Shown here: in pieces, positions 22,882 to 32,374 of the stretch
How the letters are laid out: each line of letters starts with the position of its first letter
How positions within the stretch are numbered: position 1 is the stretch's first letter
NCBI GenBank assembly: GCA_002239045.1
Contig: MPNN01000002.1
Span: forward strand, 62,001 to 126,000
Origin: SAR202 cluster bacterium bin127
GTDB taxonomy: Bacteria > Chloroflexota > Dehalococcoidia > Lucifugimonadales > Lucifugimonadaceae
Length of the DNA: 64,000 nucleotides
Direction of reading: 5' to 3'
Made by a program: the position numbers and the translations under genes
Notes under the pieces: model-generated
Databases searched by the model: none
Seen by the model: only the letters and a program-made list of their open reading frames with translations
Told to the model about the DNA's origin: nothing

Positions 22882-23778
22882 CTATGCCAACAACCCAGTC
22901 TCCCGCAAGACCGCCTCGATGGCGGCTTTGGATTCATCGGACACCGGCGCAGTAGGTCGTCGCGGGTCGCCGTATTCCCAACCCAACATCGACATTGCCG
23001 TCTTCGGCGCGCCGATGGTGTTCATCACGATGGCGTTGAGCTTTGACGCGGTGCGTTGGAGCTCGACCGCGGTCTTGTAGTCTCCATTGAATCCGGCGCT
23101 AACGATGTCCATGCAGAGCGCAGGTGCGATGTTGCCGAGGAGCATGCAGGCGCCATCGCAACCGATCATGGTGCCAAACGCGAGCAAGGCGCCGCTACAG
23201 TTCCACTTGCGAACGTTGGACGGAATGTTCGGGATGACCTGCTGTTCGAAGAGGATTGAATGGTCGGTGATGTAGGCGAAGACGTTGTCCATGCCGCAGA
23301 GTTCGGCGATGACAGGAGGCGGTGCGGCCGGGTCGCCGCCGCGGGCGAAGGTCTGGTGTATCACCACCACCGGGAGCGGGCAGCGGGAGGTCACGTAGCT
23401 GTAGTAAGTCACCAGGTCCGCGGGCGACATGTTGCGCGGTATTCGCATCCGAATGAAGTCGGCACCCGCCTCGGCGTAGTTCTCGGACAATCGCAGGGTT
23501 TCGATGGTGGAGCGTTCGTCGACGCCGGCGATGACGAATTTCTGACCATTGTGGGCGGCAGATACGGTCTTGACGGTTTGCAGTCGTTCCGCTTCGCTGA
23601 GCATCGTCTCCTCGCCGTTGGCGGTTACGACCACGAAGCCGGAGAGCGGGGTGTCGAGCCAACGCCCGACGTTGCGTTCTAGGGCGTCGAAATCGAGCGA
23701 TTGATCGGCGTCGTCTCGGAATGGCGTGGGTGTCGGAGCTACTACGATGGGCTGGTCGATAGATGGTATCGTTGACAT
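22882..23778 (-). CDS. Dihydrodipicolinate synthase (DapA) family protein
   Basis: VVAPTPTPFRDDADQSLDFDALERNV; GFVVVTANGEETMLSEAER. Confidence 0.88.
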   Translation of the reverse strand: MSTIPSIDQPIVVAPTPTPFRDDADQSLDFDALERNVGRWLDTPLSGFVVVTANGEETMLSEAERLQTVKTVSAAHNGQKFVIAGVDERSTIETLRLSENYAEAGADFIRMRIPRNMSPADLVTYYSYVTSRCPLPVVVIHQTFARGGDPAAPPPVIAELCGMDNVFAYITDHSILFEQQVIPNIPSNVRKWNCSGALLAFGTMIGCDGACMLLGNIAPALCMDIVSAGFNGDYKTAVELQRTASKLNAIVMNTIGAPKTAMSMLGWEYGDPRRPTAPVSDESKAAIEAVLRETGLLA

Positions 23779-23811
23779 TTAAGGATTGATCCTCGATCTT
23801 GGTCTTGCGAG

Positions 23812-24603
23812 ATGTATGCGAGTTTAACTTTGTTGCGCAACTGCCAGATAACGTGTCGCTCCTACCTGCCGATCGTAGCAGTGGTAGTGCTTGGTCTTGC
23901 GTTGGTCAGCTGTGGAGCCGAAGAAGGTGACGGAGTCGAAGTCGCGCAAGTCGCCGCGACAGCAACATCTGCACCAGAGCCAACAGCAACCACTGCACCT
24001 CCGCCGACCACGACGCAGGCTCCGACCGCAACGATCGCACCAACCGCGACCGAATCCCCGTATTGGGCCAAGAAGATCCTACCCGGCATCGCCATGGAGC
24101 AGTATCCTCCGGTTAACGACCGAACCGATTACGAACTTAAGAACACGCAAGAGTGGTTAAATGGGGAGCCGACCACGATTGCCGAGATCCGCGACAGCGG
24201 GAGAGTGGTGGTGGTCGATTTCTGGACCTATACCTGATACAACTGTAAGAACACGTGGCCGGCCTTGAGGGCATGGCATGAGAGCTACGCTAACGCCGGG
24301 CTCACCATCCTAGGAGTGCACACTCCCGAATTCGATTTCGAGAAGAGGATCAACAGACTTAGCGCCGCAGTCGAAGAGAACGACATCGGCTGGCTCGTGG
24401 TCCAGGACAACGAATACTCCACCTGGCGCTACTTCACCAACCGCTACTGGCCCGCCAAGTACATCTTCGACCCGGCTGGCAACCTCCGCTTCCGCCACTT
24501 CGGCGAAGGGAAGTATGAGGAGACGGAGCAAGTCATCCGACTGCTACTCGACGAAGCTGGCTTTGATGTTACGGGGATCGAACCTACTTACCCGCTCAAC
24601 TGA
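23812..24603 (+). CDS. Redoxin/TlpA-like lipoprotein with in-frame TGA at the first position of CxxC (putative selenoprotein)
   Basis: Two same-frame track ORFs (23812-24237, 24265-24603) join through TGA 24235-24237: VVVVDFWTYT-[TGA]-YNCKNTWPALRAWHESYANAGLTILGVHTPEFDFEKR; lipobox LVSC. Confidence 0.75.
24256..24278 (+). promoter_or_regulatory. Candidate SECIS-like hairpin downstream of the TGA
   Basis: tggccg-gcc-ttgag-ggc-atggca folds as two stacked short stems, 18 nt after the TGA; not a perfect consensus. Confidence 0.35.
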
Positions 24604-24846
24604 CGGCGGGCAATTTCACACCGAAATCGTTTTAGCGCTGAAACGGGTTCTCAAAGTAGTGGTTCAGATCGCTTCCTACAGGCACGGCTGACGCTCGCTG
24701 TTTCGATCGCGTACCTCGGTTTGACGTCCGTAACCCGTCTTGCCCGAAATCCGATGCCACTTCTTTTTGGATCCACAAAGCGTTTCTGATGCGCGACTAA
24801 ATGGCATCACATGTTATGATCATTTGCTGCAAGATATAAACCAGCA

Positions 24847-27471
24847 GTGAATGACACCGAGGGCTGTGAAAAAGTGACGGAACATAAGTACATAGATCAT
24901 TTGTTGAACAGAGCCGAAAGAGATAAACAGGATGGGGATTTTTCATACTTTTGGTCGCTTTTACTTGCAGGTGAGGCCTTGCACAAATTGGTAGTTCTCG
25001 GCATGGTCTCAGCCGTCGGGGATGATCGAGAAAGAAATCGGTATCGTTTGCAGTATCGATTGGTGCGAGCGCAAGGATTGGGTGAATGGAACGACGTACT
25101 GGGAGAAGTGCTAAACGGACCCCCGTCACAATACCTGCATCCAGATCTATCCGTTGACCGGGATCAACTCACGAAAAGAAATCCGGACGACGCTTGGCAA
25201 GTGGAGTGCGTCGAGTTGCTGCGGCAATGTCTGAGTCAACTTGACATCGAACAGCGCCAAACTGAAAGAGGCTCTCCTCTGATGTCTTGGTTCAGGTTGT
25301 TTGCCCTTTTGAGGAACAAAACCAGAGGACACGGCGCAACACGTACGACGGTCTCTGGTTTGGCTGGCAAATACTTAAACGATAGCATTCGCGTCTTGTA
25401 TGGAAATTTGAAACTGTTTCATCGACCCTGGGTTCACTTGCATCAAAACATTAACGGCAGGTATCGCGTTACTGGAATTGGGGGTGATGCGACGGTTTAC
25501 GACTATCTCAAAAACGAATCATCTCATAATCTCGCGGACGGAGTGTACATGTATGTTGACGTCCCAATGCGACTTGAGCTAGTTGTCGGTGAGCCAGATG
25601 GAAGAGACTTCTTCTTGCCGAATGGAAATTTCAATAAACATCATTACGAGCTTTTGTCATACGTAACAGACGACCGAATTTCAGGCGATTCGTCACAGTT
25701 TGCACAATCTCCCCATATGCGAATAAGTAAGACGCATGGAAATAAAGAACTACTGATAAGAGGTAACAGTCTAACGAATGCACCAAAATTTGCGGAAGAC
25801 TACGTCGCCAGGCCCGATATAGAATACCGTCTTTTGGATCTGCTGACCGATGATCGCCATCCGATCATCACTTTACAAGGAACAGGCGGTATCGGAAAAA
25901 CTTCAACGACTTTAAATATCATCGACAAAATCGTCGATCAAGAAAGGTTTGAATTGATTGCTTGGTTCAGCGCAAGAGACATCGATCTTGATTATGCTGG
26001 CGCCAGACCAGTGAAACCAAGTGTCGTGACTGAAAACGACATCGCTGACCGATACGCCCAACTGGTGTTATCACCGGACGCAATTAATGATCGGAAATTC
26101 GATCGTCGGACGTTTTTTGAGCAACAATTGGCATCTTACGACGGTGATGATAGCTGCCTGTTCATATTTGATAATTTCGAGACGGTCCGCAATCCAGTCG
26201 AGATGTTCGATTGGATCGAGCGGAACGTAAGACTGCCCAACAAAGTGTTGATTACGACTCGGTTGAGAGATTTCAAAGGCGATTACCCCATCGAAGTTTA
26301 TGGGATGACAGACGATCAGGCCGAGGATCTCATCAGAAAAACCGCTTCGCGTCTAGGTATTTGGGGTTTGCTCGACGAAAACAACGTCGCTGACCTTGCC
26401 AAGTCCTCGGGCGGTCATCCATACGTTATCAAAATCTTGTTGGGCGAAGTCGTGGATTCTAGGCGTTTCTCGTCGCCGCGCCATGTGATCGCCCGTAGCG
26501 ACGAGATATTGACGGCATTGTTCGAGCGCACGTTCAGAGCGTTGTCACCTTGCGGCCAACGGATTTTCATGACTTTGGCGGCCTGGAACTCAGCAGTGCC
26601 CCGCGTGGCACTCGAGGCTGTGTTGATCGGTTCGACTAATGACAATTACGAAGTTGACAAGGCAATCGAGTCGCTACTTAATTACTCATTCGCAGAGCAA
26701 CACGTCGCCGCCGAAGACGGTCAAACTTTTATCAGTCTACCATTGACTGCGCACGCGTTCGGTAAAAAGAAATTAGAGACTAGTATCTTGAAATCTGCGA
26801 TCGAAACTGATGTGCAAATCCTGCAAATGTTCAGTCCCAGTACGATTTCAGATATCAATCTCAATCTCGACAGGCGTCTTAGGAGCTTTATCAATAACGT
26901 ATCATCGCAGATAGACCGCGGTGAACCTTTTTCCCGTTTCGAACCGATTCTTCACATGGTGTGCAGGTCGTATAATCCCGGATGGTTGCAACTTGCCCGT
27001 TGGCGGATCGAGCGCGGCACCGCTGCCGATCTGGATCTGGCGATTTCAGATATTGAAACGTTCATTCAAAATGACGACAATGGTCCGTCTTCGGCAATAG
27101 CTTGGCGCATGTTGGCCGAAATATATGGAATTAAACACGATATACTCGGCGAGATTAATGCACTAGTTGAACGATCTATGTTGGATTCCGTGCCTTTTCA
27201 TGACATATCGAATACCGCGAATTTTTTGAACCACATATACCGCGAATTAGATATCGACCAAGGAAGGCTTGTGCTAGTCGAACGATTGCTTGAAGTTCTT
27301 GAAAAGCGAAGTGACGAAGCCAATGCAAACGACTTTTCTAGGATGGCTTGGCTCGCCATGCATTTGTTAAAAGAAGAACGGGCAAAAGAATTTGCAGAAC
27401 GCGGACTAAAACTGGATCCATCTAATGTGCATTGCATTAGAATTGCCAACCGACCGATCTTTTCTGTTTGA
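24847..27471 (+). CDS. STAND-type (NB-ARC-like) NTPase with N-terminal HEPN-like RNxxxxH motif
   Basis: LLRNKTRGHGA in a helical N-terminus; GTGGIGKTSTTLNII Walker A; DDSCLFIFDNFE Walker B; KVLITTRLRDF. Confidence 0.75.
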   Translation: MNDTEGCEKVTEHKYIDHLLNRAERDKQDGDFSYFWSLLLAGEALHKLVVLGMVSAVGDDRERNRYRLQYRLVRAQGLGEWNDVLGEVLNGPPSQYLHPDLSVDRDQLTKRNPDDAWQVECVELLRQCLSQLDIEQRQTERGSPLMSWFRLFALLRNKTRGHGATRTTVSGLAGKYLNDSIRVLYGNLKLFHRPWVHLHQNINGRYRVTGIGGDATVYDYLKNESSHNLADGVYMYVDVPMRLELVVGEPDGRDFFLPNGNFNKHHYELLSYVTDDRISGDSSQFAQSPHMRISKTHGNKELLIRGNSLTNAPKFAEDYVARPDIEYRLLDLLTDDRHPIITLQGTGGIGKTSTTLNIIDKIVDQERFELIAWFSARDIDLDYAGARPVKPSVVTENDIADRYAQLVLSPDAINDRKFDRRTFFEQQLASYDGDDSCLFIFDNFETVRNPVEMFDWIERNVRLPNKVLITTRLRDFKGDYPIEVYGMTDDQAEDLIRKTASRLGIWGLLDENNVADLAKSSGGHPYVIKILLGEVVDSRRFSSPRHVIARSDEILTALFERTFRALSPCGQRIFMTLAAWNSAVPRVALEAVLIGSTNDNYEVDKAIESLLNYSFAEQHVAAEDGQTFISLPLTAHAFGKKKLETSILKSAIETDVQILQMFSPSTISDINLNLDRRLRSFINNVSSQIDRGEPFSRFEPILHMVCRSYNPGWLQLARWRIERGTAADLDLAISDIETFIQNDDNGPSSAIAWRMLAEIYGIKHDILGEINALVERSMLDSVPFHDISNTANFLNHIYRELDIDQGRLVLVERLLEVLEKRSDEANANDFSRMAWLAMHLLKEERAKEFAERGLKLDPSNVHCIRIANRPIFSV

Positions 27472-27667
27472 TGGAACCAAGGTTTTTGTTTTACCTCCGG
27501 TTTAATCCCGTTCCTCAGTTCATCAGTCGCGGCGGTTATAAGTTGGTCTACGCAAGTGGATCGGAAAGCGGACTTTGGTAAGCGATTCATTGAGGAAATT
27601 GGCTCGGGTCTCGCATTTCTAGGTCTTGGGTTTTGGTGAGAATTGTCACGGCGTACACTCTGGTTAC

Positions 27668-28363
27668 ATGACCGTATACTCCAACGAACGATCCGGCAGC
27701 ATCGTCCAAAACGAACTCCCTCCTTCGATTCCCCGCGACACTCGCGTTGCCATGGACGGCCTCGATTTCCTTGCTCAACTGCCCGATGCCTCCATCGCCG
27801 CAACCTTTTTCGATCCTCAATACCGCGGCGTCCTCGACGAACTCAGCTACGGCAACGAAGGCGTCCTCCGAGGCAAGCAACGCTCGGCCCTACCCCAGAT
27901 GCCATCCGAGATCATCGCCGAGTTCATACGATCCATCGACCGCGTCCTCGGCCCCAGCGGACACCTCTTTCTGTGGACCGACAAATTCCATCTTTGCTCC
28001 GGCATCGACGAATGGACCGAACACACGACCCTAGAAACCGTCGACCTCATCACCTGGAACAAAGGCCGCATCGGCATGGGTTACCGCACCCGCCGCACCG
28101 CCGAATACCTCATCGTCCTTCAAAAAGCCCCGAAGCGAGCCAAAGGCGTTTGGACAAGCCACAACATCCCCGACGTCTGGGACGAAAAAGCCCCGTCATT
28201 GAAGGGTGTCCACCCCAAACCGATTGAACTTCAAAAAGCCTTGATCGAAGCGACGACCGCGCCGGCAGATCCGGTACTCGATCCGGCCGCTGGCAGTTTC
28301 AGTGTGCTGAAAGCGTGTCAGTTGGCAGGACGCATATTTGTCGGTTGCGACGTGAATGGTTGA
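27668..28363 (+). CDS. Orphan site-specific DNA methyltransferase (DPQY motif IV)
   Basis: ATFFDPQYRGVLDELSYGNEG; HPKPIELQKALIEATTAPADPVLDPAAGSFSVLKAC. Confidence 0.82.
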   Translation: MTVYSNERSGSIVQNELPPSIPRDTRVAMDGLDFLAQLPDASIAATFFDPQYRGVLDELSYGNEGVLRGKQRSALPQMPSEIIAEFIRSIDRVLGPSGHLFLWTDKFHLCSGIDEWTEHTTLETVDLITWNKGRIGMGYRTRRTAEYLIVLQKAPKRAKGVWTSHNIPDVWDEKAPSLKGVHPKPIELQKALIEATTAPADPVLDPAAGSFSVLKACQLAGRIFVGCDVNG

Positions 28364-28471
28364 AATCTTACCTTCCCCTTTTTGCGCAGCAAAAGGGGGA
28401 CGCGTTGAGCATATCGAAACGCAGGGAGTTCATACCGTCGCCAGCATCCACAACCTCAATCCTTACCAGAC

Positions 28472-28672
28472 TCAGTTCGATTCAAACTGCAAATCCGTCA
28501 GATCAATCTCCGAGGAACGCTTAGAAAGGTGGTGCATCTCAACCCCGACCACCTCATCCGCCTCGTTGTAGTCCAGCACCACACCCGGCGATACCTCCTC
28601 TGAACCCGCGATTCGAGAGTCATCGATCTTCAGATACAGCGCATCAGCGTTCTGGTCCACACTCAGTTTCAC
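28472..28672 (-). CDS. DUF2283-family protein (paralogue of 12477-12689)
   Basis: DQNADALYLKIDDSRIAGSEEVSPGVVLDYNEADEVVGVEM. Confidence 0.8.
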   Translation of the reverse strand: MKLSVDQNADALYLKIDDSRIAGSEEVSPGVVLDYNEADEVVGVEMHHLSKRSSEIDLTDLQFESN

Positions 28673-28715
28673 AATTGATCTCTCATCCTACGATCATAGA
28701 GTCTCGTGGAAATAA

Positions 28716-29660
28716 CTAAACCAAATCCGCCAAATATGGACTGAACACTTCCTTGAACTTCAGCAGATTCTCAACCATCCATTCTCTTAGTTCCCTCAGG
28801 TCTCGCTCGGAACTGTCGATAGACCCTTCAGTGTAGAGAGCAATTCTGCTCGATTTTCTGGTGTCCAAGCGTTCCCATCCCAAAGTTTCGTTCAGGGATT
28901 GCTCGATTTCGGCGCGTTTTTCGTTCAACGAATCGAAAAGTTGCTTGTTGAATTCGCTGTCGCGATCCAGGTAGAGTTCGACTCGAACACGCGATTGTTC
29001 GCCGAAAACAGCACAATAACCTATTTTGGCGTGACCTGAGGAAAACCAATGCCAACCTTGAGGATGCGCTGTTTTCGCGTTGGTAAATCCGTGATTTGTG
29101 CGTAGTTCATCAACCAACGTTTGGAAGAACACCCGCTGTTTTTCTCGACGGGGAGAAATGTCTCGTTCACGAGTTTTCGTCGCTTTCTGCCAAGCGTTCG
29201 GAAATGCCACTGGACGAAACTCAGGCGCTGGATGCGATCCGCCTATCCTCTTAACGTTGATTGTGACACCGTAGAATTCGAGCGAGTCATCAGTACGTTG
29301 ATTCAACCAGTCAAGAGCTTGACGATGCTCATCTCTGAACTCGGTGGCCACCCAAATGACGATGTCCGCACGTTGTCCCGAGGCGTAGGTCATTAGTTGA
29401 CCGAGATGGTTGTGATCTGTCGTCACAAGTTGGTTCTCAACAATTACTTTCGCTTTACGGCCCGATTCAGTCGCCGTAATGTCTGCGAAGAAATCTCCAA
29501 CTGCCGACTCGGTGTCTTCGATTTCCAAATCCAAGCCTAGTTCTTCACCGAGCAAATCTAGATTTTCAGCGAGCCAAGGCGTGAAATCATGTGCTTCGTG
29601 CTGCCAGATCTTGCGGGGATCCACCGAAACGAGTTTGCCCAGTTGTTGTGCGTTCGTCAT
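28716..29660 (-). CDS. DUF4268-like protein with PD-(D/E)xK-like N-terminal part
   Basis: DFFADITATESGRKAKVIVENQLVTTDHNHLGQLMTYASG; C-terminal RVFFQTLVDELR..LYLDRD region. Confidence 0.65.
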   Translation of the reverse strand: MTNAQQLGKLVSVDPRKIWQHEAHDFTPWLAENLDLLGEELGLDLEIEDTESAVGDFFADITATESGRKAKVIVENQLVTTDHNHLGQLMTYASGQRADIVIWVATEFRDEHRQALDWLNQRTDDSLEFYGVTINVKRIGGSHPAPEFRPVAFPNAWQKATKTRERDISPRREKQRVFFQTLVDELRTNHGFTNAKTAHPQGWHWFSSGHAKIGYCAVFGEQSRVRVELYLDRDSEFNKQLFDSLNEKRAEIEQSLNETLGWERLDTRKSSRIALYTEGSIDSSERDLRELREWMVENLLKFKEVFSPYLADLV

Positions 29661-29799
29661 GTTGTCGTGTCAAACCTTGCTACGAATTTCGATATTTCGA
29701 CCATGTCAAGATGGTAGCCGATGGTCAGATATCGTCGAAGCAACCATCTCCACATATATCCTTAATCACGCAAAACCAACTATCCAACGACCCCACCCC

Positions 29800-30597
29800 A
29801 TGTCCCACCACTCCCTCCACGACTCCCCCTTCGACCTTTCAAACAAAACCGCCTTCGTAACCGGCGGTAACGGCGGCATCGGCCTAGGCATCGCACTTGG
29901 CTTCATCGAGCACGGTGCCAACGTAACGATCGCCGCACGAAACGCCGACAAGCTCGATGCGGCTGTCGAAACCCTCGCCCAAGCGGCCGGCGGCGAATCC
30001 TCACACGTCTTGGCCCTATCCTGCGATGTGACCGACCGAGCATCCATCCAAGCGGCGCTCGATGAGACGATGTCCGCTTTCGGCGGGTGGGACATCATCG
30101 TCAACAACGCCGGCACCAACAAGCGCTCCGACGAGCCACAGAATCTATCCGACGAGGACTGGCGCTACGTCATCGACACCAACCTCACGTCGATGCACAA
30201 TGTCTCGTCGCTGACCTTCGATCACATGCGAGATAAAGGCGCAGGAAAATACATCAACATCGGATCGATGATGTCGATCTTCGGCACCGCATATGCCTCC
30301 GCGTACGCCGCTTCGAAAGGCGGAGTGGTGCAGTACACCAAATCCTGCGCCGTCGCGTGGGCCAGACACAACGTCCAAGCCAATGCCATCCTCCCCGGTT
30401 GGATTATCACCGAGATGACCAACCAATTTAAGGAACTCTTCCCCGAGCGCTACCAACTCGTCCAGGAACGCACTCCCGCCGACCGCTGGGGCAACCCCGC
30501 CGACCTCGCCGGAACCGCCGTATTCCTAGCTTCAAACGCCTCCGACTTCGTCACCGGCACCTCCATCCCAGTAGATGGCGGCTACTCCGTCTGGTAG
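29800..30597 (+). CDS. SDR-family oxidoreductase
   Basis: NKTAFVTGGNGGIGLGIALGF; INIGSMMSIFGTAYASAYAASKGGV; VDGGYSVW; internal start chosen. Confidence 0.9.
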   Translation: MSHHSLHDSPFDLSNKTAFVTGGNGGIGLGIALGFIEHGANVTIAARNADKLDAAVETLAQAAGGESSHVLALSCDVTDRASIQAALDETMSAFGGWDIIVNNAGTNKRSDEPQNLSDEDWRYVIDTNLTSMHNVSSLTFDHMRDKGAGKYINIGSMMSIFGTAYASAYAASKGGVVQYTKSCAVAWARHNVQANAILPGWIITEMTNQFKELFPERYQLVQERTPADRWGNPADLAGTAVFLASNASDFVTGTSIPVDGGYSVW

Positions 30598-30609
30598 GAA
30601 GAAATCGTC

Positions 30610-31719
30610 CTATCCCTTCGCCCGCGCGATTCTCCGGCTAACGCTCGGATGGCTGTGCAATACTGTCTCGATCAGCGGATGCGGTTCGGCATTCGATAAA
30701 TTCTGCTTCGCCAGCTTCTCCATCGCGCTAATGAACTCCGCGCGCATATCGGTGGTGTCGATTGCGAAGTCGTCCGCCGCGGTCTCTCGGCGTCGGGAGT
30801 AGGTATTGATCAGCGGGAGGGCGATAACGCCGACAAAGGTCGTGATCAGCGCGAGCAGGGGCATATTCGCGTAGTCGTGCAACGTCCCATCCAATCCAAA
30901 CGCACCCGACCACGCTCCCAGCGCCAGATTGATTACCCACATCGACACGAAGATGACCACCACCTGAACTGCGATGCCTCGCCAGATGTCGCCGTTGACG
31001 TGGTGGCCGAGCTCGTGGGCGATGATCACCTCGATCTCATCAGGATCATGACTCTCGATCAACGTGTCCGATATGATGATCCGCCGAGTCCTTCCCCAAC
31101 CGGCGAGTGCAGCGTTCGCCTTCACCGTCTTATCGCCCAGTTTCCACACGTACGCTCCTTGCACGAACGTCCCCAACTGTTTGGAACGTCGCATCAGACG
31201 ATCCTTCAACTCCCCATCCGGCAACGGCTCGAACTTGAAGAAGATCGGCATTAGAACGACGGGCGCGATTGCGGCGATGAACACGGATATGGCGGAGAAC
31301 AGCAACGACGCCCAAACCCACCAGTACTTGGGATCGGCGGCGAGCAGCGCGTACAGACAGGCAACAAAGACGGCCAACATCACCGTCTGCACCGCCAATC
31401 CCTTCAACCAGTCCAAGGTCCAACCGCGTACCGATCGGCGAGTGAGACCGTATCGACGTTCCAGAACATGGCCGGAAAAGTATCCGATAGGGAGCGTCAC
31501 CAATTCTAGAGCGATCGAAGCGAACACGATGTACGCGACCGCTCCCAAAACTACGATGCTGGTGATTTCGTCTGAGATTATGTCTCGTATCGACGCCGAT
31601 GCGCCCGTGACGAGGATGATCGCAGGGGCAAAGATGTAAATGGCCAGATTGGCCAACCCAATCCACAGCTTCGTCCGCTCGTATCGCTTGGGGTCGCGGG
31701 AGTCTAAGCACTCAGTCAC
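30610..31719 (-). CDS. M48-family metallopeptidase (Ste24/HtpX-like)
   Basis: VIIAHELGHHVNGD HExxH in a multi-spanning membrane protein; ETAADDFAID. Confidence 0.9.
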   Translation of the reverse strand: MTECLDSRDPKRYERTKLWIGLANLAIYIFAPAIILVTGASASIRDIISDEITSIVVLGAVAYIVFASIALELVTLPIGYFSGHVLERRYGLTRRSVRGWTLDWLKGLAVQTVMLAVFVACLYALLAADPKYWWVWASLLFSAISVFIAAIAPVVLMPIFFKFEPLPDGELKDRLMRRSKQLGTFVQGAYVWKLGDKTVKANAALAGWGRTRRIIISDTLIESHDPDEIEVIIAHELGHHVNGDIWRGIAVQVVVIFVSMWVINLALGAWSGAFGLDGTLHDYANMPLLALITTFVGVIALPLINTYSRRRETAADDFAIDTTDMRAEFISAMEKLAKQNLSNAEPHPLIETVLHSHPSVSRRIARAKG

Positions 31720-32374
31720 GTTTACTCCGTCTGTGTAATTTCTCAGCGATGCGTTTCACACCTGCCTCGAATTCTGGTGCTCCGCCAAATGAAGGGTGTC
31801 TAACGTAGCAGCATTTCACGCCTATCGTTTCGAATGCCTCTTTCGCTTTCTTGCCGACGGCGACGACCAAAGAATCAGGGTAAATCTCGACTATATGAAG
31901 CAACCAACGATGCCCGAGTTCCAGTTCGAGATCATCAGGGGTCCGATTGCCCCGCCCAACTCCCGGTCCAGGCCAAAACGGAAAGGCATTCCACGTTAAA
32001 GGTCTAGGCAAGTCGGCAAAATAGCGACTGACGCGGCTCCAAAATATCGTGGCGGCCGGCTCCTTTTGCGCGCTGTTTTCACTAACAGGTATCCGATAAC
32101 ACCCAGCAGGTCCGAATGTATCCCAGAGATGGGGTTGCCGGTGAGTGATGATCGCTGGCGAGGTGAATCCAACACCCGTTATACGTGCGCCGTTGATGCC
32201 GGGCGCTTCTCCAACGAAGATAGCGGAACGACTCGAATCAGCGAACGATGTTAACCATTGCTCTAGGTTTTCGCGACGTGTAGCACAGAGGTATATGTTG
32301 GAGCTTTTGTCATTTGGTAGTTCGGCGTCGGTCAGCGAATCAACGAACCGTTTAGTCTGGCGTTCGCGACTCAC
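31712..32374 (-). CDS. Uracil-DNA glycosylase-family protein
   Basis: IFVGEAPGINGARITGVGFTSP; TWNAFPFWP; YVRHPSFGG. Confidence 0.75.
   Translation of the reverse strand: MSRERQTKRFVDSLTDAELPNDKSSNIYLCATRRENLEQWLTSFADSSRSAIFVGEAPGINGARITGVGFTSPAIITHRQPHLWDTFGPAGCYRIPVSENSAQKEPAATIFWSRVSRYFADLPRPLTWNAFPFWPGPGVGRGNRTPDDLELELGHRWLLHIVEIYPDSLVVAVGKKAKEAFETIGVKCCYVRHPSFGGAPEFEAGVKRIAEKLHRRSKRD

Noticed and set aside
24604-24846. Possible structured RNA upstream of the STAND gene
   Set aside because: No strong hairpins or conserved motif visible.
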